A DNA stretch of 64,000 nt from Oegoconia quadripuncta (GCA_949316235.1 OX438744.1:3286001-3350000), one strand, 5' to 3'. Positions 1-13,100 are shown, numbered from the stretch's first letter. Notes: generated from the sequence alone by a model not told the origin. Program-made: numbers and translations.

Positions 1-257
1 ATGCAGTACCCCGCCTCTCTCATCTAGTAGACAGTTTCGGTACAGTAAATTAAGCATTAGGCGTCTATAGGCGTGGTGATGTAGATCGCTAACGATTGAG
101 AAATACGGACCAAAGAGCCACCCAAAATCGTAGTTCCCGACAGTGTAGAATAGGACCAACTTGTTTCTTCCCGTGTTTCGTGATACAACTCTATATATAT
201 ATATACTCTATATATATAACTCTATATATAACACAACCTCTATTTATATAATTTTAA

Positions 258-579
258 CCGTGGCTCAATGTGAACAACGTAGTGTTTACGAATAGGAAGT
301 CGTAGGTTCGATCCCCGGCTGGGTGCATGTTTAGTACTCGCTTTGGTTGGTGGTAGGGCATTTTAAATTTCCGCCCGGCTAGCTACCACCATCTTATCTA
401 AGTCTGCCGCCAAACAGCAATGTTAATAGCATTGTTGTGTTCTGGTTGTCAGAGATAAGGTAGCCAGTCCCCCTAATAAGATGAGGTTTCCGGGTCAGTA
501 CGTTTCCACCTTCGGCCTCATCTTCACTTAGCATCAGGTGTGATTGAGGTCAAATGCTAAACCGTTGGGCATAAAAAAA
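258..579 (+). mobile_element. SINE family A, near full length
   Basis: tRNA-derived SINE. It has a head with a B-box-like GGTTCGATCCC, a body beginning GGTTGGTGGTAGGGCA and containing CTAGCTACCACCATCTTATC, TTCCGGGTCAGTACG and CATCAGGTGTGATTGAGG, and an A-rich 3' tail. This is the family definition for the other copies. Confidence 0.85.
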
Positions 580-624
580 TGATGGGTAGCAGCGGCATGC
601 TAATGGATGTGTATGTGGAAACTT

Positions 625-775
625 TTACCAAAAATCTAGTCCCAAACTAGGCAAAGCTTGTACCACAGTATTACTGTGCCTGTACTATAATGCAGCTTCG
701 TATTCACCACACAACTATTTTAACCCTAGCGGGATTCGAACCCGGCAGTGTTGGTTTCCAACTCACTAGACTAAT
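625..775 (-). mobile_element. SINE family C, diverged copy
   Basis: Contains ATCTAGTCCCAAACTAGGCA and, at the other end, a tRNA-like B box read on the minus strand (GGGATTCGAACCC), as in the copy at 48756-48975. Confidence 0.55.
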
Positions 776-1412
776 CAAGTTCATTCTATTTAACATAAAT
801 ACATTGGCTTAGTACGTAGGTTCTAAACTTGTAGAATGTATTCTTTCCAGATTTACTTAATGCATATCTTGCCTTGTGATCTTCGGGTGTAATTTCATCC
901 TTTGCTCCATTTGAGTATAATTATGAGTAAGCATAATATTTAATACAACTTTTTCAACATTGATGCACCCTGCACACAGTGACGACTCCATTTATTTATT
1001 TATTTATTTATTTATCATTTATTGCACACAAGAAAAAAAGACATACAGATACAACATAATAGAGACGACACAACAGGTTCTGCTTATTTCTACAATGAAA
1101 TTTCTTCCAGCAGACCTACGAAAGAGAGATATGACTGGAAGAGGCAGATAAGACGTGCACAATCTAAAAAATGGATAAATATGATAGATAAAAAAAACCT
1201 AACTGAATATAAATGTAACTACATACTAATAAGTACATAAATACATAAATATGTACATATTTCAATACATACGAATATAAAGTATAACATACATATAATA
1301 CACGGAATAACACTATGAAATGGAAAGGTAATGTTCCTTAACTCTTTTCCTAAAGACAGGATCCATTCAGGATTTCATTTTGGGTTAGGGACATATTTTT
1401 CAGTCTAAATGT

Positions 1413-1605
1413 GTGGTTATATTGGGTCTTTACCAATGAAATTGGAGTTTTTTTCTTCGTTAATCATATGTACCAATTCCTGCGATTTTCAAAGCTATAA
1501 TATCCAAATTAGTTTTTTATTTAGAAAATGGAATATTATTTCAATGTTTCACATGAAATATTTTTTAATTTCTGGGCTACGTAACACTTATCAAATGTAC
1601 GGTGC
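1413..1605 (+). mobile_element. Dispersed repeat family I, fragment
   Basis: Begins TATTGGGTCTTTACC and continues through TTCGTTAATCATATGTACC. The same text is present inverted at 12130-12275 and partly at 9396-9545. Probably a mariner-like non-autonomous element (inference from the TA-flanked inverted ends at 11852-12275). Confidence 0.6.
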
Positions 1606-2293
1606 TGTCGGCGAGAAGTTATCGGAATTGTCAGACTAACTTGAACGTGCAATGAATGCATTGTGATCTCATTCGCCATTCGTCGAATTTGCCATTGTGA
1701 TAGATAACAAGGAAGCTGCTTGTAGTGATCGTCGTCGGGCCGCGTGTACTATAGAATAGTTATACGCACAGTCGACTGCACATCGAGCGTAACAAGATAA
1801 GCTGCCAGTATAAGATAAGCTGTCGAAGGTACGGTAACCCCCCCACGCAACGCACAGACAGACCAAAGGTTTGAATTGTTACATCTGATGAGCGGACGAC
1901 TGTACATAAAAAGCAGTTTCAGCCATACCGTCTTATTCATAAAAATTTAGAAACGCTTTATAAGCAATGTCTACCGCGGTCATTCCTTGGATAGGTGACC
2001 ACTATTAATAACATTAATATGTTATGTGTGTTTCTGTGCATCTTGCACGTTAAATAATCGGTCACTGTTGTTTTCAATCAAAGCGGTGGCCTATAGGGGT
2101 GACTTAAAAACACTGACTGTCAGATGGCTACTGATCAGACATAAACCAATCCGCACGGGGCCAGCGTCGTGGATTACAATAGTGGGGATTGGTTAGAGGG
2201 GTCCCTACATTAAAAAGCATTCTCAAGTGCCCCACTAACTTTATCGGAAAAAAACACGTCGCCACTGGTGGGGCCGTTGGGAATATATAATAT

Positions 2294-2405
2294 CTGCACA
2301 TACACACAGCGCCATCTAGTTCCACACTAAGCACTAGACTTGCATTATGGATACCACATGGTTGATAAACTACACAAATACATTTTTTTTGGGAAATATA
2401 TATAT
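2294..2405 (-). mobile_element. SINE family B, 3' tail piece
   Basis: Minus-strand tail (ACACAGCGCCATCTAGTTCC). It stops before the tRNA-like head and abuts the plus-strand copy that follows. Confidence 0.75.
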
Positions 2406-2436
2406 ACATATTGACGACGACGACATACGTATTGAT

Positions 2437-2700
2437 GACGACCTGTTTCGTGTAGTGGTTAGAAATTCTGCTGCTATGCCAAAAGATCGCGGGTTCGAAT
2501 CCCGCTAGGGGCATATGTTTGTATGATGAATACAGACATATGTTCCCGAGTTATGGATGTTTTTCATTTATGTGTATTTATTTACAAAAAAAAAGTATTT
2601 GTGTATTTTATCAACCATCTGGTATCCATAATACAAGCCTAGTTGCTTAGTGTGAACTAGATGGCGCTGTGTGTATGTGCAAATATATTTATTTATTTAT
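2437..2700 (+). mobile_element. SINE family B, full length
   Basis: The head GTGTAGTGGTTAGAAA is an A-box-like segment and GGGTTCGAATCCCGC is a B box. The body contains ATATGTTTGTATGATGAATA and ACCATCTGGTATCCATAA, and the tail is GATGGCGCTGTGTGTATG followed by (ATTT)n. It looks like a tRNA by its head, but it is a dispersed repeat. Confidence 0.85.
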
Positions 2701-2714
2701 ATTATTATTATATT

Positions 2715-2842
2715 TAAATGAAAAACATCTGTAACTCGGGAACACATGTCTGTATTTACCATACAAACATATGCCCCTAGCGGAATTCGAACCCGCGACC
2801 CATTGGTATAGCAGTCAGAGTTTCTAACCATTACACCAATTT
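2715..2842 (-). mobile_element. SINE family B, head half
   Basis: Minus-strand head and body, from GAAAAACATCTGTAACTCGG to the A box. It faces the tail of the preceding plus-strand copy. Confidence 0.75.
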
Positions 2843-2947
2843 ATGATATGTCATATTTCCTGATTTGTCAAGAGGAATCGGCATGTTGGTTTGTCACTAT
2901 TCCTTTAGATTATTTTTACTATTGCAGGCGACTCAGAAGATAAAATA

Positions 2948-4057
2948 ATGAGTCACAGCCTCTCCTTACCCGCTTGGTCACCGAAACATCCGGCACAAAA
3001 TGTCTGCAAATCCGATATCAACTTGGTCCCAAACAGGTCGAGTGTTACCACTAGAAGCCTCAATTTGCCTCACAGCACTAAACACAGCTGTGGCGAGTAT
3101 TACAAGAAATATGAACATGATGAACTACCAGTCAAAGATTACACCAATTGCACAGACTCTAACACAGCGACGGGTGACAGTGAGAGGGTGTCATTAACTA
3201 ATTCAGAACTAGAGAAACTGGAACAAGAAGTGATGAATGATGTCTCGTCCGAGTTACAACACGATGGATCCATTAAAAGTCTCGATTCGAACATCAAATT
3301 CTTTAAAACCACCGTCCAACAGATCTTCGACAACTTCTACTCGTCTATGCAAGATTACGAATTGTACAAGAAGAGATATCATGAAATACTCGAAAAGAAC
3401 AAAGTAGATTCCATAGCAGAGATGGAGGACTTCATAAAGGAGATGATACAGCATATAATGTCGTCGGAATCTTCCGTGTCCAACGACAGTCGAAAAACAG
3501 AAATGTCGAATTTAGAAGTTAAGGATCAAGAAACGAATGTTACCACAGGTGAGTCTGACGTCACCACGTCAGCAAGTGATAGGCTTCTAGAGAACTTACA
3601 CTCAGTGGTAGAAGCATATAAGAACGATAACTACATGACTGATTCCACTCTCGAGGAAAACAATTCGAAAGTTAAAAGCTATACAAAGAAGGGAGAGATA
3701 TTCAACATCTACCTTCTTAATTCGACACCGTGCGTGGAAATAAAGATGAATGATCGTAACCTGCTGTCAGAGATCAATATCAAGGATCCAAGTAGTTCGT
3801 TCGATTCGAAAGTCGCTTCTGCTGAGAATATAAAGAAATTGGCCGCTAAAAGGACTGAGCTGGAGAAGTATGTGACGCAGCAACAGGACACCCGTGTTCC
3901 TGATAGAGACATTCCAGTAAGGATATCTTCCGCGAAAAAGAACATACACCTAGACGAGGACTTCGTTTTCTGCCGCGAGAGAGACGAAAATAAGTCATTC
4001 ATGACCAAAATCTGCAACTACCTCTGCAAGAAATTCCGTAAAAATTCTTTAACATGA
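2948..4057 (+). CDS. Uncharacterised protein, last (or only) coding exon, 369 aa
   Basis: I do not recognise this protein. The open frame runs from an ATG with A at -3 to a TGA. A good acceptor (TTACTATTGCAG) ends at 2929, and the frame is open from there to the ATG (G-D-S-E-D-K-I then M), so this is a downstream exon. Either the Met is the true start behind a 5'UTR exon, or it is internal and earlier coding exons lie elsewhere. The product is hydrophilic and rich in Ser, Asp, Glu and Lys. It has a charged, probably helical or coiled-coil stretch around residues 85-165, a low-complexity Ser/Thr stretch around 170-210, and a basic C-terminus containing Cys. No signal peptide, membrane segment or known domain is visible. 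It is convergent with Sfmbt, whose stop codon lies 99 bp away. Coding potential is supported by length and acidic/basic composition unlike the surrounding AT-rich DNA. It may be a fast-evolving lepidopteran gene. Confidence 0.62.
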   Translation: MSHSLSLPAWSPKHPAQNVCKSDINLVPNRSSVTTRSLNLPHSTKHSCGEYYKKYEHDELPVKDYTNCTDSNTATGDSERVSLTNSELEKLEQEVMNDVSSELQHDGSIKSLDSNIKFFKTTVQQIFDNFYSSMQDYELYKKRYHEILEKNKVDSIAEMEDFIKEMIQHIMSSESSVSNDSRKTEMSNLEVKDQETNVTTGESDVTTSASDRLLENLHSVVEAYKNDNYMTDSTLEENNSKVKSYTKKGEIFNIYLLNSTPCVEIKMNDRNLLSEINIKDPSSSFDSKVASAENIKKLAAKRTELEKYVTQQQDTRVPDRDIPVRISSAKKNIHLDEDFVFCRERDENKSFMTKICNYLCKKFRKNSLT

Positions 4058-4109
4058 TTGCTTTTTGGAATTGTTTACGAATGAATATAAATTTTGTTTA
4101 ACAATTATT

Positions 4110-4115
4110 TTTATT
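4110..4115 (-). terminator. Putative Sfmbt poly(A) signal AATAAA
   Basis: AATAAA on the minus strand, about 42 nt beyond the Sfmbt TGA. It lies inside the 99-bp gap between the convergent stop codons, so the 3'UTRs of the two genes are short or overlap. Confidence 0.55.
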
Positions 4116-4156
4116 GTGGACTAGACAATTGGAATACAATTTAAGGAACAAAATTA

Positions 4157-7100
4157 TCACGATTCACCATTCTCTTCGAAATTAACTACGTAATAATACC
4201 TTATCATAGTAATATGTTTGCACAATTGCATAGCAAATTCTTTCTTCATGTGTAAAAATGCTTTTATCGTGTGCAGGTCAAGCATTATGAGAGCTTGACC
4301 GTCGATTTCCTCCTGTCTCATCTTATCCGCTATAAGTTTGCAGTCTTCTGTATTTTTTAAATAAGCATATACGTCGTCAACGGACCAGTCTAACGGATTA
4401 GGCGAAAGTTTGAGCTTCCCTTTAATCCAGGACATAGTAGCGTTCTTTTCGAACATTTTATTATCAGACGGGAGAGGGTCATACGAGTTGAATTTCAATT
4501 TTTTCAATTCAGGTTCCTCACTATCTGAGACATCTGAAATATTCTTTGCGTCTCGAGAATTGGAGCTGCTTTCATTTGTTTCGTTTTCCGAATCGCTATC
4601 TGGCGTGCTCCGTTTCTTTGTTGCGCATGTATTGCTGTATATTGTCTCTACGTCTTTTTTGTTCCAATGCGCCTCCTTCATCTGTAGAGCGAAGTTCGGT
4701 AACTTTGCTCCACGGGTTTTCATTTCTAATTTCGGGTAGTTGTGTTTTATTTCCCTTTTCCTTTTTTGTCTTTGCTTGAATTCGCCGCTGTCTGGGGAGT
4801 TGGGTCTTGTGCCAGATTCTGAGGGTGGTGTGGACCCAGCGCTATGCTCGCTCTCGACGGATTCGCCGTCCTTGTTGCTCTCACACTCTTGTGATGGCTG
4901 TTGCTCTTTCTCTCGTTTCTCTTGAGCGCCCTTTTTCCTTCTTCTTCGGCCGTTGAGGCTGCCTTTTGGTCTGCCGCGACGTTCTGTGCCGTTATCTGTG
5001 GATAATATTTTTGGATACAAGGATAATTCTCACAACTAGTAATGGTTTCATTATGACTTTCAATGCCGGACATGGGCCTCATCTCCTTTTTATAATTACC
5101 TTTGGTCTAATAATTATACGTAAATAAGCTATAACAGTGCGAGGAGGCTCTGCCCCAACAGTGACGTATAAGGCGTAATAAGACGTATAAGGCTAAGGTG
5201 TAATAAAACGTATAAGACGTAAAGGCGTTAATGATGACCTAAGTGATGTTCGTAAAGCTATTTGTAAGTTAATGGAAGCAATAAAACTCTAATCTTGAGA
5301 TTTCTTTGTAGCTACTGGTTAGCCATACCTTGACGTAAATCTATTGGTGTTGTAAGTTTTTGTAGCATCGAATGACAACGGCTCTTTCCATTGATACTGT
5401 AAGTGGTCATATCGGGAACGTGAGTGCACTTCTTGGGAAGTGGTCATATCGGGAGTGAACTTTTCGGGAAGTGATTATGTCGGAAGTGAACTTTTTCTGA
5501 AGTGGTCATATTGGGATAGCTTTTTTGGGAAGTAATCATATTGGGCAGTGGTCTTATCAGGAGTGAACCATTCGGGAATTGACTATGTCGGGAGTGAACT
5601 TCTTGGGAAGTGGCCTTATTAGGTAGTGGTCATATTGAGAGCAAAATTTTTTGGGAAGTGGTCATATTGGGCAGTGGGTCATATCGGGATCGAATCAATC
5701 GAGAATTGATTATGTCGGGAGACAACTTTTTCAGAAGTGACCTTACCGGGAAGTCATTCGGAAAGCAACGTAGGTTCCTAAAGATTATTCAATACTCACG
5801 GAAGGTAGACTTCTCGACCTGCTGGCAGTTGTGCGGGCAGAAGTCGGAGCGTTCCACGGGCCCAAACAGACTGGGGCAGGCCTGCAGCTTGACGCACACT
5901 TCGCGGCAGAAAGAAGCCACCTGCTCGCTCGCTGTCACTACCGGTACATACGCGTGGTATGTACTTGTTTTCAGTCTGGAAGTAAACATTTATATTATCG
6001 TTTCATTAAACGTCAAAAGCTTTCAAGGATATTTTTTTTAAGTCGAGTTTTTAAATCTCAAGAAATCGGATAATAACATGCCAAAAGCAGTATGTGAACC
6101 TAATTATTAGATGTGACTATTACAAAAATACAACCAAAAAATAAAAATTAAAAACAAGTTCAAACTGTAACGATTTGGTTAATTAATGGTTGGTGGTAGG
6201 GCATTTTAAATGTCCGCCTGGCTAGCTACCACCATCTTATCTAAATCTGCTGCCAAGCAGCAATGTTAATAGCATTGTTGTGTTTCGGTTGTCAGAGATA
6301 AGATAGCCAGTCCTCCAAATGTGTTGGGGTTTCCAGATCAGTACGCTTCCACCTTCGACCTCATCTTCACTTAACATCAGGTCTGATTGAGGTCAAGTAC
6401 CGACCCGTAGCGCATAATAAAAAAAAATTATGTAAAAAATGGTATCGCGCTATTTTTATGATCGATTAAATCGTTAACGTTGCCGAAGTAAAACTGTGCT
6501 GTGTGTTTCGGCATTTAAATAGAATAGAACTAATAGCCCAGGGAAAATACGGTAAAAAAGTAGCTTACCTAGACATAATTCAGAACCAACTTATAATAAT
6601 TGCTATCTTATAGAGGTATATCAGAGATGTAATTTTGAATAATTAAGCCTAAAAAAAAACGAGCGCATAGTCTAAATTTTTTTAGAAAACCCCTATTTTT
6701 AATTTGTCTCTTAATAACAATAAATACTAACTGATATTTAATTAGGTAGACTTTTGTTAAACACAGTTAACTTATGGATGGATATAAAACTAAGCATGTT
6801 ACAGTTAGGCATGCATGTGTTTTTGCTAAAAATGTCGTTGACCTGCATTGCTTAAGGAATTAAAATGAAAACTAATATTTTGTAACGATAATTTCCCTAA
6901 ACGTTTTGAATTTAAAGAAATACCCATTAATTGAGCATTTCTTTTTAAAGAAACACATTTTTCATCCTTAGCTTATTTAATTACTTACTTAGTACTTGCG
7001 TCTCTTACAAATGCTTTATTTTTAGCAATTGTTACTAAATTTACAACACTTTATTAAATCAAGAAAATTTTTCCCTGGGCTATATAAACCCATCTCTTCT

Positions 7101-10100
7101 TGTGGGTGTCGTAAAAGGCGACTAAAGGATTTCCACCAAAAACTACTAGACTTACACGTTTCAACGGCGATGGGCTCAACCCAGTCACGTGTGCATTACT
7201 GTATATTTATACTGTGGATATGTATCTAAATATTAAGTAAGTACTATAATTATATTAAGTAAATAATAGATGTTTTATGGGTAGTTGATATGGAGATATA
7301 ACTCTCCATATCATCAACCTACTACATAAGAATATTTAAGTATATATTAATTTGTGTGTCAATATATCTACAATAGATAGATATGTATTTAAATATTAGT
7401 TAAGAAAGCACTACAATTATATTAAGTAAAAAATAGATGTTTATGGGTAGTTGATATGGAGAGTTGAGTTTAATATTAAGTAGTACAGTGGCACCACTCT
7501 GCCTTTCAGCTCCACAGAATACCAGCGTCGTGGTTGCTCCAACATGTCGAGTGGATACCTTTTTGGATTTAGTATAGGTATTGTAAACTTATGTATATAA
7601 TACTTTTTATAACAGAAATCCACATAAATACGTTCTTTCGTCTTTCTTTCTATATTTGGAGGGTGAACCGTGCATGTTGTGTCAATGTATGATTAAATCG
7701 TCGACGTTACCGAAGTAAAACCAGAGTAATTAAGAGCTTACCACGAGTATTAAAAAATACTAGACTAATTTTCGTTCAAATGATTAACGCGATACGAAAA
7801 GTGCTTAACGTAATGTTTTTGGTTATGGTTTGGTACTGGATCATAACGTTATTACATTAGCCAACATAATCGATTACATAATAATAAATAATTTTGCACA
7901 TACACACAGCGCCATCTACTTCCACACTAAGCAACTACGCTTGTATTATGGATACCAGATGGTTGATAAACTACACAAATACATTTTTTTTTGTAAATAA
8001 ATACATAAATAAATGAAAAACATCCATAACTCTGTAACACATGTCTGTATTCATCATACAAACATATGCCCCTAGCGGGATTCGAACCCGCGACCTTTTG
8101 GTATAGCAGTCCGAATGTTTAACCACTATACCAAACAGCCTTTAGATTATGTAACTCCATCGGTATCGTCATCGATTACGTTGACCAATAAGAAACCGTC
8201 AAATTGCCGAGCGAGCGGTGAGCCGACCAATCCCATGTCAGAACGTAACCGATGACGATAGCGATAAGATTATTTAACAGAACCCCAGGTCGTCACGTCA
8301 GTCGTCACTGATTACATAATCGATAAATTAATAAATACAAAATACTCACTTGGCTCTCAGCATTTCCAATCTCATCCCATCTTCAGGCGGCCCCTCCGTC
8401 TCCCAATCTTTGAGCAACTTCGCTGGCTTGTATGACGCCGATATTGTCTTATTTAAAACCTCCTTCAACACCAGGGACAGCGGACCGGGGCCAACATGTT
8501 TAGGCAGTTGAGACAGCTTATTCCTGCTTATAGACGGACCGGCATAACATTTGTAGTTGAAGTATATCCTATCGGACCACTCTTCTGACTTAACCTCCTC
8601 TTTCTTTGGTTCCTCTATTGGCTTAGGTTCGATTATGGTCGGATCTGGTATGTGTAACGCATAATTATTGCTGTCAGACCAGCCGACTGGCAATAACAGG
8701 TCACTGTCTTGAGAGTACCAGAATTTCTCACCAATGGGCAGTAACTCAACGCAGAGCATATGCTCCGCGATGGAGTCTATACTGGCCACGTGGATTTCCT
8801 CGTGATTTAGGGGATTCACTGCTTCTAATTTCATATTCAATCTCAAGTCTTTGAGTGGCTTTTTATCGCCGAAGCAGTAATCTGGCGCGGGGACTGATGA
8901 TGTCATTGAGAGGTACTCGTCCCAATCGAAGTTGCCTGCAAACAAAATGAAAGATGAGCGAAAAGATTGAGATTATAGGTAATTATAAATTAATTAAAAA
9001 TTTTTGAGCATGGTTAATAATTATAGATCGGAGTAGGCGTCGATTTCAATGCAGCGGTATTTATGATAATAACGAGTAAGCAGTTCACCTGGGACCTGAG
9101 GTTCATTTTACAAAACTACAATTTACAATAGAACAAACAGATATACATACACTGATAAACACATTACGTCACGCAGTCGGGTAAAAAAAAGATATTAAGT
9201 ATTATTTACAATTTGCTTTTAGGCTCTTCGAGTGCAGTGCACCCATTGAGTACATTTTTGGTTTACACTGTATTTGGAAAGAATTATAATTTGATAAATT
9301 GTTCAATATTAATTCCGATGCTCTTCTTAAGAAGGCGATTGGTGTCCACTTACCACTGGGCACTCTCCTGACAAAAAAGAGTTATCGCTTCGTAAATATT
9401 GGGTCTTTACCTATGAAATTGGACATTTTTTAATGTCTGGGCTAAATCACATAATAAAAAAAACTTGAGCACAGCTCTTTTCATGTGTTTCCCATTATAT
9501 TTCTTAGATTCGATGAAACTATTATAAAGCGGTTACTTTTGGATTTCTATGGGGGATTATGTTCAGCAGACGTCCTGTGGCTGACACGATGATAATAAAC
9601 TAGTGACTTGTTACTAGTCAACTCATTTACCTTCCTTCCATATCTTAGGTGTCTTAAAAACAATGCCGTTTTTCTGCGCCCAGCCGATTGGATAGATGTA
9701 TGGATGCATGGAGTCGCAAAGCCAGGCCATCTTCGAGTCTTCATAGTCATCAATATGGTCATCGATCACAACCAGAAAGTGGAAGTTATTGAAGACCTTA
9801 CTGACGGTAGCAGGTCGGATGGACTTCATGTCTTGAGGGTAGAGGGCTTCCAGCTTCATGCCAGTGACGAAACTGTGGGCCTCCAAGTTTAAATTTGTCT
9901 GGAAATAAAATCAAATGATGCTAAATGGTGACATGATCACCCTTTCGTCGCCATCTGTATTCGTGGCATCTAGTAATTATAGCTGAAGTGTACAGCTATT
10001 ATAAAAACTATAAGTGTACAGCTATTATAGATTGCTCTTTGAGTGTCAGGTAAAATCTACTATTTGTCGGGCAATAGAATAGATGTAATTTAAAATTCTT

Positions 10101-13100
10101 TTAAAATTTATTATCTTAATTTTTTGCGAGGATTACAGCACTTTGATGCTGATTACAGCCTTATTGAGGACTACATTGTTTGCTACTTACTTCTCTATGG
10201 ATTCGCTGTACTTTTCTCTAGAATCCTTTCGACGTAGCTATATATATTTTTACCCATTATTAACAGAGGTTGGCCCAGAGTGATATTAACTTCTTCATTG
10301 TACCCCTTGACATTATCTAAATAATACTGCCTATTTATATATAAAATATTAATTTACTCCATCATGCAATACCCACCACCATCACACACTAACTCTTACA
10401 CACACAGACACTCACAACACACATATTTTGTACATATTTATAAATCTATAATTTTGACATTTTCATTTGGCTTATGATTGTTTGGTTTCTTTAATTTCAC
10501 TTTCAATACTATGTAATTTAGACATATTAACATAACGTCTCGTATACCACTGAGTATTTGATTTGTTTTTATTGATATTCATATAATAATATTATTAATT
10601 AATAATGTAATAGTACCAATTTAATTGTAATTTATTTAAAACATTACCCATTCAATTTTAAGGGAAACCATTGTCAGTAACATAATGAGAATCTTTAATT
10701 GGCATAAGTTTGGTATTAGTTTTCTGTATAAGAATTTGTAATAATGCTGTTGATTCTATGTAAATAAATCAAATAAAAATAAAATTCCTAACTTTCTTCT
10801 GGCATTCTTTCTTCTGGCTTACTGGTGTAAAATTATTCTTTTTGCCCAGATACAGGATGCCCTATGTTTTTCCTTACGGTAAAAAAACTCATCCGTTATG
10901 TTCACTTTGCTCGGGTTTGTTCATTTTACTCCTAGATCTCACCTGGAACAAGTCAGCCGGTGTGGGCTCTTTGATGGACTGCTCCGCGCTCTGCCGCAAT
11001 TGTGTACTCAATTTGTTCTTACACGAGAACTTATTCACTTTACCCGGGTACTTGAACTGCCAAGGGGAACCCTGAAATAGGAAACAGTGTTTGAATCGAA
11101 GCCGGTTTCATGACACCACATTAATGTCCGCAATACATTAAATGTAACTTTGCAGTTTGGCAGATTCAAAGGTAAAACTCTATAATATAGGTATGTATAT
11201 ACAGGTAGGTCGGTTGGTGGTAGGGCCTGCCTAGCTACCACCATCTCATCTAAATCTGCCGCCAAACAGCAATGTTAATAGCATTGTTGTGTTCCGGTTG
11301 TCAGAGATAAAACAGCCAGTCCCCCAAATATGTTGGGGTTTCCGGGTCCGTACGCTTTCACCTTCGACCTCATCTTCACTTAACATCAGGTGTGATTGAG
11401 GTAAAGTACGAACCCGTCGTGCATAAAAAAAAAATGCATGAGATAATCCTATACCCTAAACCGACGTGTAACAGGGAATCTAAATCGATGAGCATGTATG
11501 AACAACTTTATGAGAGTGAATGAAGCATAAGAGCCGTGTCAGAATCGTAGCAAGTTGAAGTCTGTGGCCCCCACCTATCCCTATGGAAAATTGCGTGACT
11601 TAATGTATGTGATAGGTGCATTAAGTATGGCATTATCCAGCTTCCAATCCAAATGCTAAAGTTGTTTGTTGCTCAATCGCGGCGAAACAACTCGCCTGAC
11701 TGAAGTATCCAGTCCCAAACTAGGCAAAGTTACACAATTAACAGACCATATGATTTCTGTAAGGCTCGGACAGTCTGAGCTAGTAAATAAACTACCCATG
11801 TTACAGGTCATCAGGCTCCCAACTCCACGGATAGTACAAAGATAATTAGGTCCTCACCTATGAAATTGGCGTTTTGTATGAAGAATTTCATTAAGACTGT
11901 TTTCTCCATACAAACATTTTTGATTTTTTTTTGGGAACGGCAAATCCAAATTTAACTAAACTTTGTGTGTATTATCGGATAACATTAAGTTAAGTATAGG
12001 CAGCGTTAATTTTTAAAAGTAACCGCTTTATAAAAGTTTCAGCGAATCTAAGAAATAATTATGGGAAGCACATGAAAAGAGCTCTGTTCAAATTTTTTTT
12101 ATTATGTGATTTAGCCCAGAAATTAAAAAATATTTCATGTGAAACCTTGAAATAATATTCCATTTTCCAAATAAAAAACAAATTTAGATATAGCTTTGAA
12201 AATCGCAGGAATTGGTACATATGATTAACGAAGAAAAAAAACTCCAATTTCATAGGTAAAGACCCAATATATTGTATGTGAACATGAACTGAACATTCAT
12301 GATACCTAGTTATTCAAATCAAATACGCTTTATTGTTTAAATAAGGAAGGTACATTTAAATATCTTATAGAAACTACAAATTAGGCGGCCTTATCGCTTT
12401 GTTATTATTTATTGTAGTTGGTTGTATTGTAGTTATTTTATGTATATTGAAACTATACGCTTTATTGTTTAAATAAGGAAGGTACATTTAAATATCTTAT
12501 AGAAACTACAAATTAGGCGGCCTTATCGCTTTGTTATTATTTATTGTAGTTGGTTGTATTGTAGTTATTTTGTGTATATTGAAACTATACTACTTACATA
12601 GTTTCCATACTAGTGTTTATGGACTTACTTACCTATATTATAGGGTTCATAAATGATATGACTATGAGTATGTCTGTCTACGTTTGAATTAATTTTGTTG
12701 ATTTATCGCAATTCTCTAACCTTACGACTTGGATATTACCTACTGTTATATAATACGCACTGCAAGGACGTTTGCACCTAATGCACTCTTGCACGGGAAC
12801 AGTAAATTTAGATTCAACCACACATAGAGGTTGTAGCTCATTTCTCACATAAATATCCATGAGTAGGGAATAAATTTTAATATTCGTAATACAAGCGGGC
12901 GGGATTGATTTCGAATGCGGAGTCAATACTGTAAAGTTGTATATTTCTTGGATCTTGTTGAAGTTTGATAGCATTGGGCGCGAAAGAAAAATATACTTTT
13001 AAAATTAAGAAAGAAAGAAGGTAAAGACGATAGTGGATGATACAAATTCGTCGATCCACGAGTACATACTAATTGCAAACGTCGCACTGAGACCGAATGA

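Larger units (their letters stand above)
1..2929. other. Left flank: no gene recognised, repeats only
   Basis: Apart from the SINEs and the family I piece listed separately, there is AT-rich DNA, a short TA-rich run (190-230) and a (TTTA)n run near 990. Upstream exons of the 2948-4057 gene could be hidden here, but none could be supported. Confidence 0.5.
5976..8349. other. Sfmbt intron 6: repeats, otherwise nothing seen
   Basis: Holds SINE A at 6188, a dispersed retro-fragment at 7050, a local duplication (TTATGGGTAGTTGATATGGAG at about 7275 and 7442) and SINE B at 7895. No exon with coding support was found. Confidence 0.5.

Noticed and set aside
2448..2515. tRNA-like sequences with perfect B boxes (also 8060-8140, 18700-18775, 46139-46205, 61513-61590)
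   Set aside because: Each is the head of a dispersed SINE with a shared body and tail. The cloverleaf is degraded and the copies repeat across the window, so they are not functional tRNA genes.
4410..4925. Plus-strand frames opposite the Sfmbt last exon
   Set aside because: Antisense shadows of a confirmed coding exon.
4996..5020. Extension of the last Sfmbt exon to a TTG at 5020
   Set aside because: The acceptor at 4997/4996 restores the phase with exon 7 and the family sequence; the extra codons are intronic.
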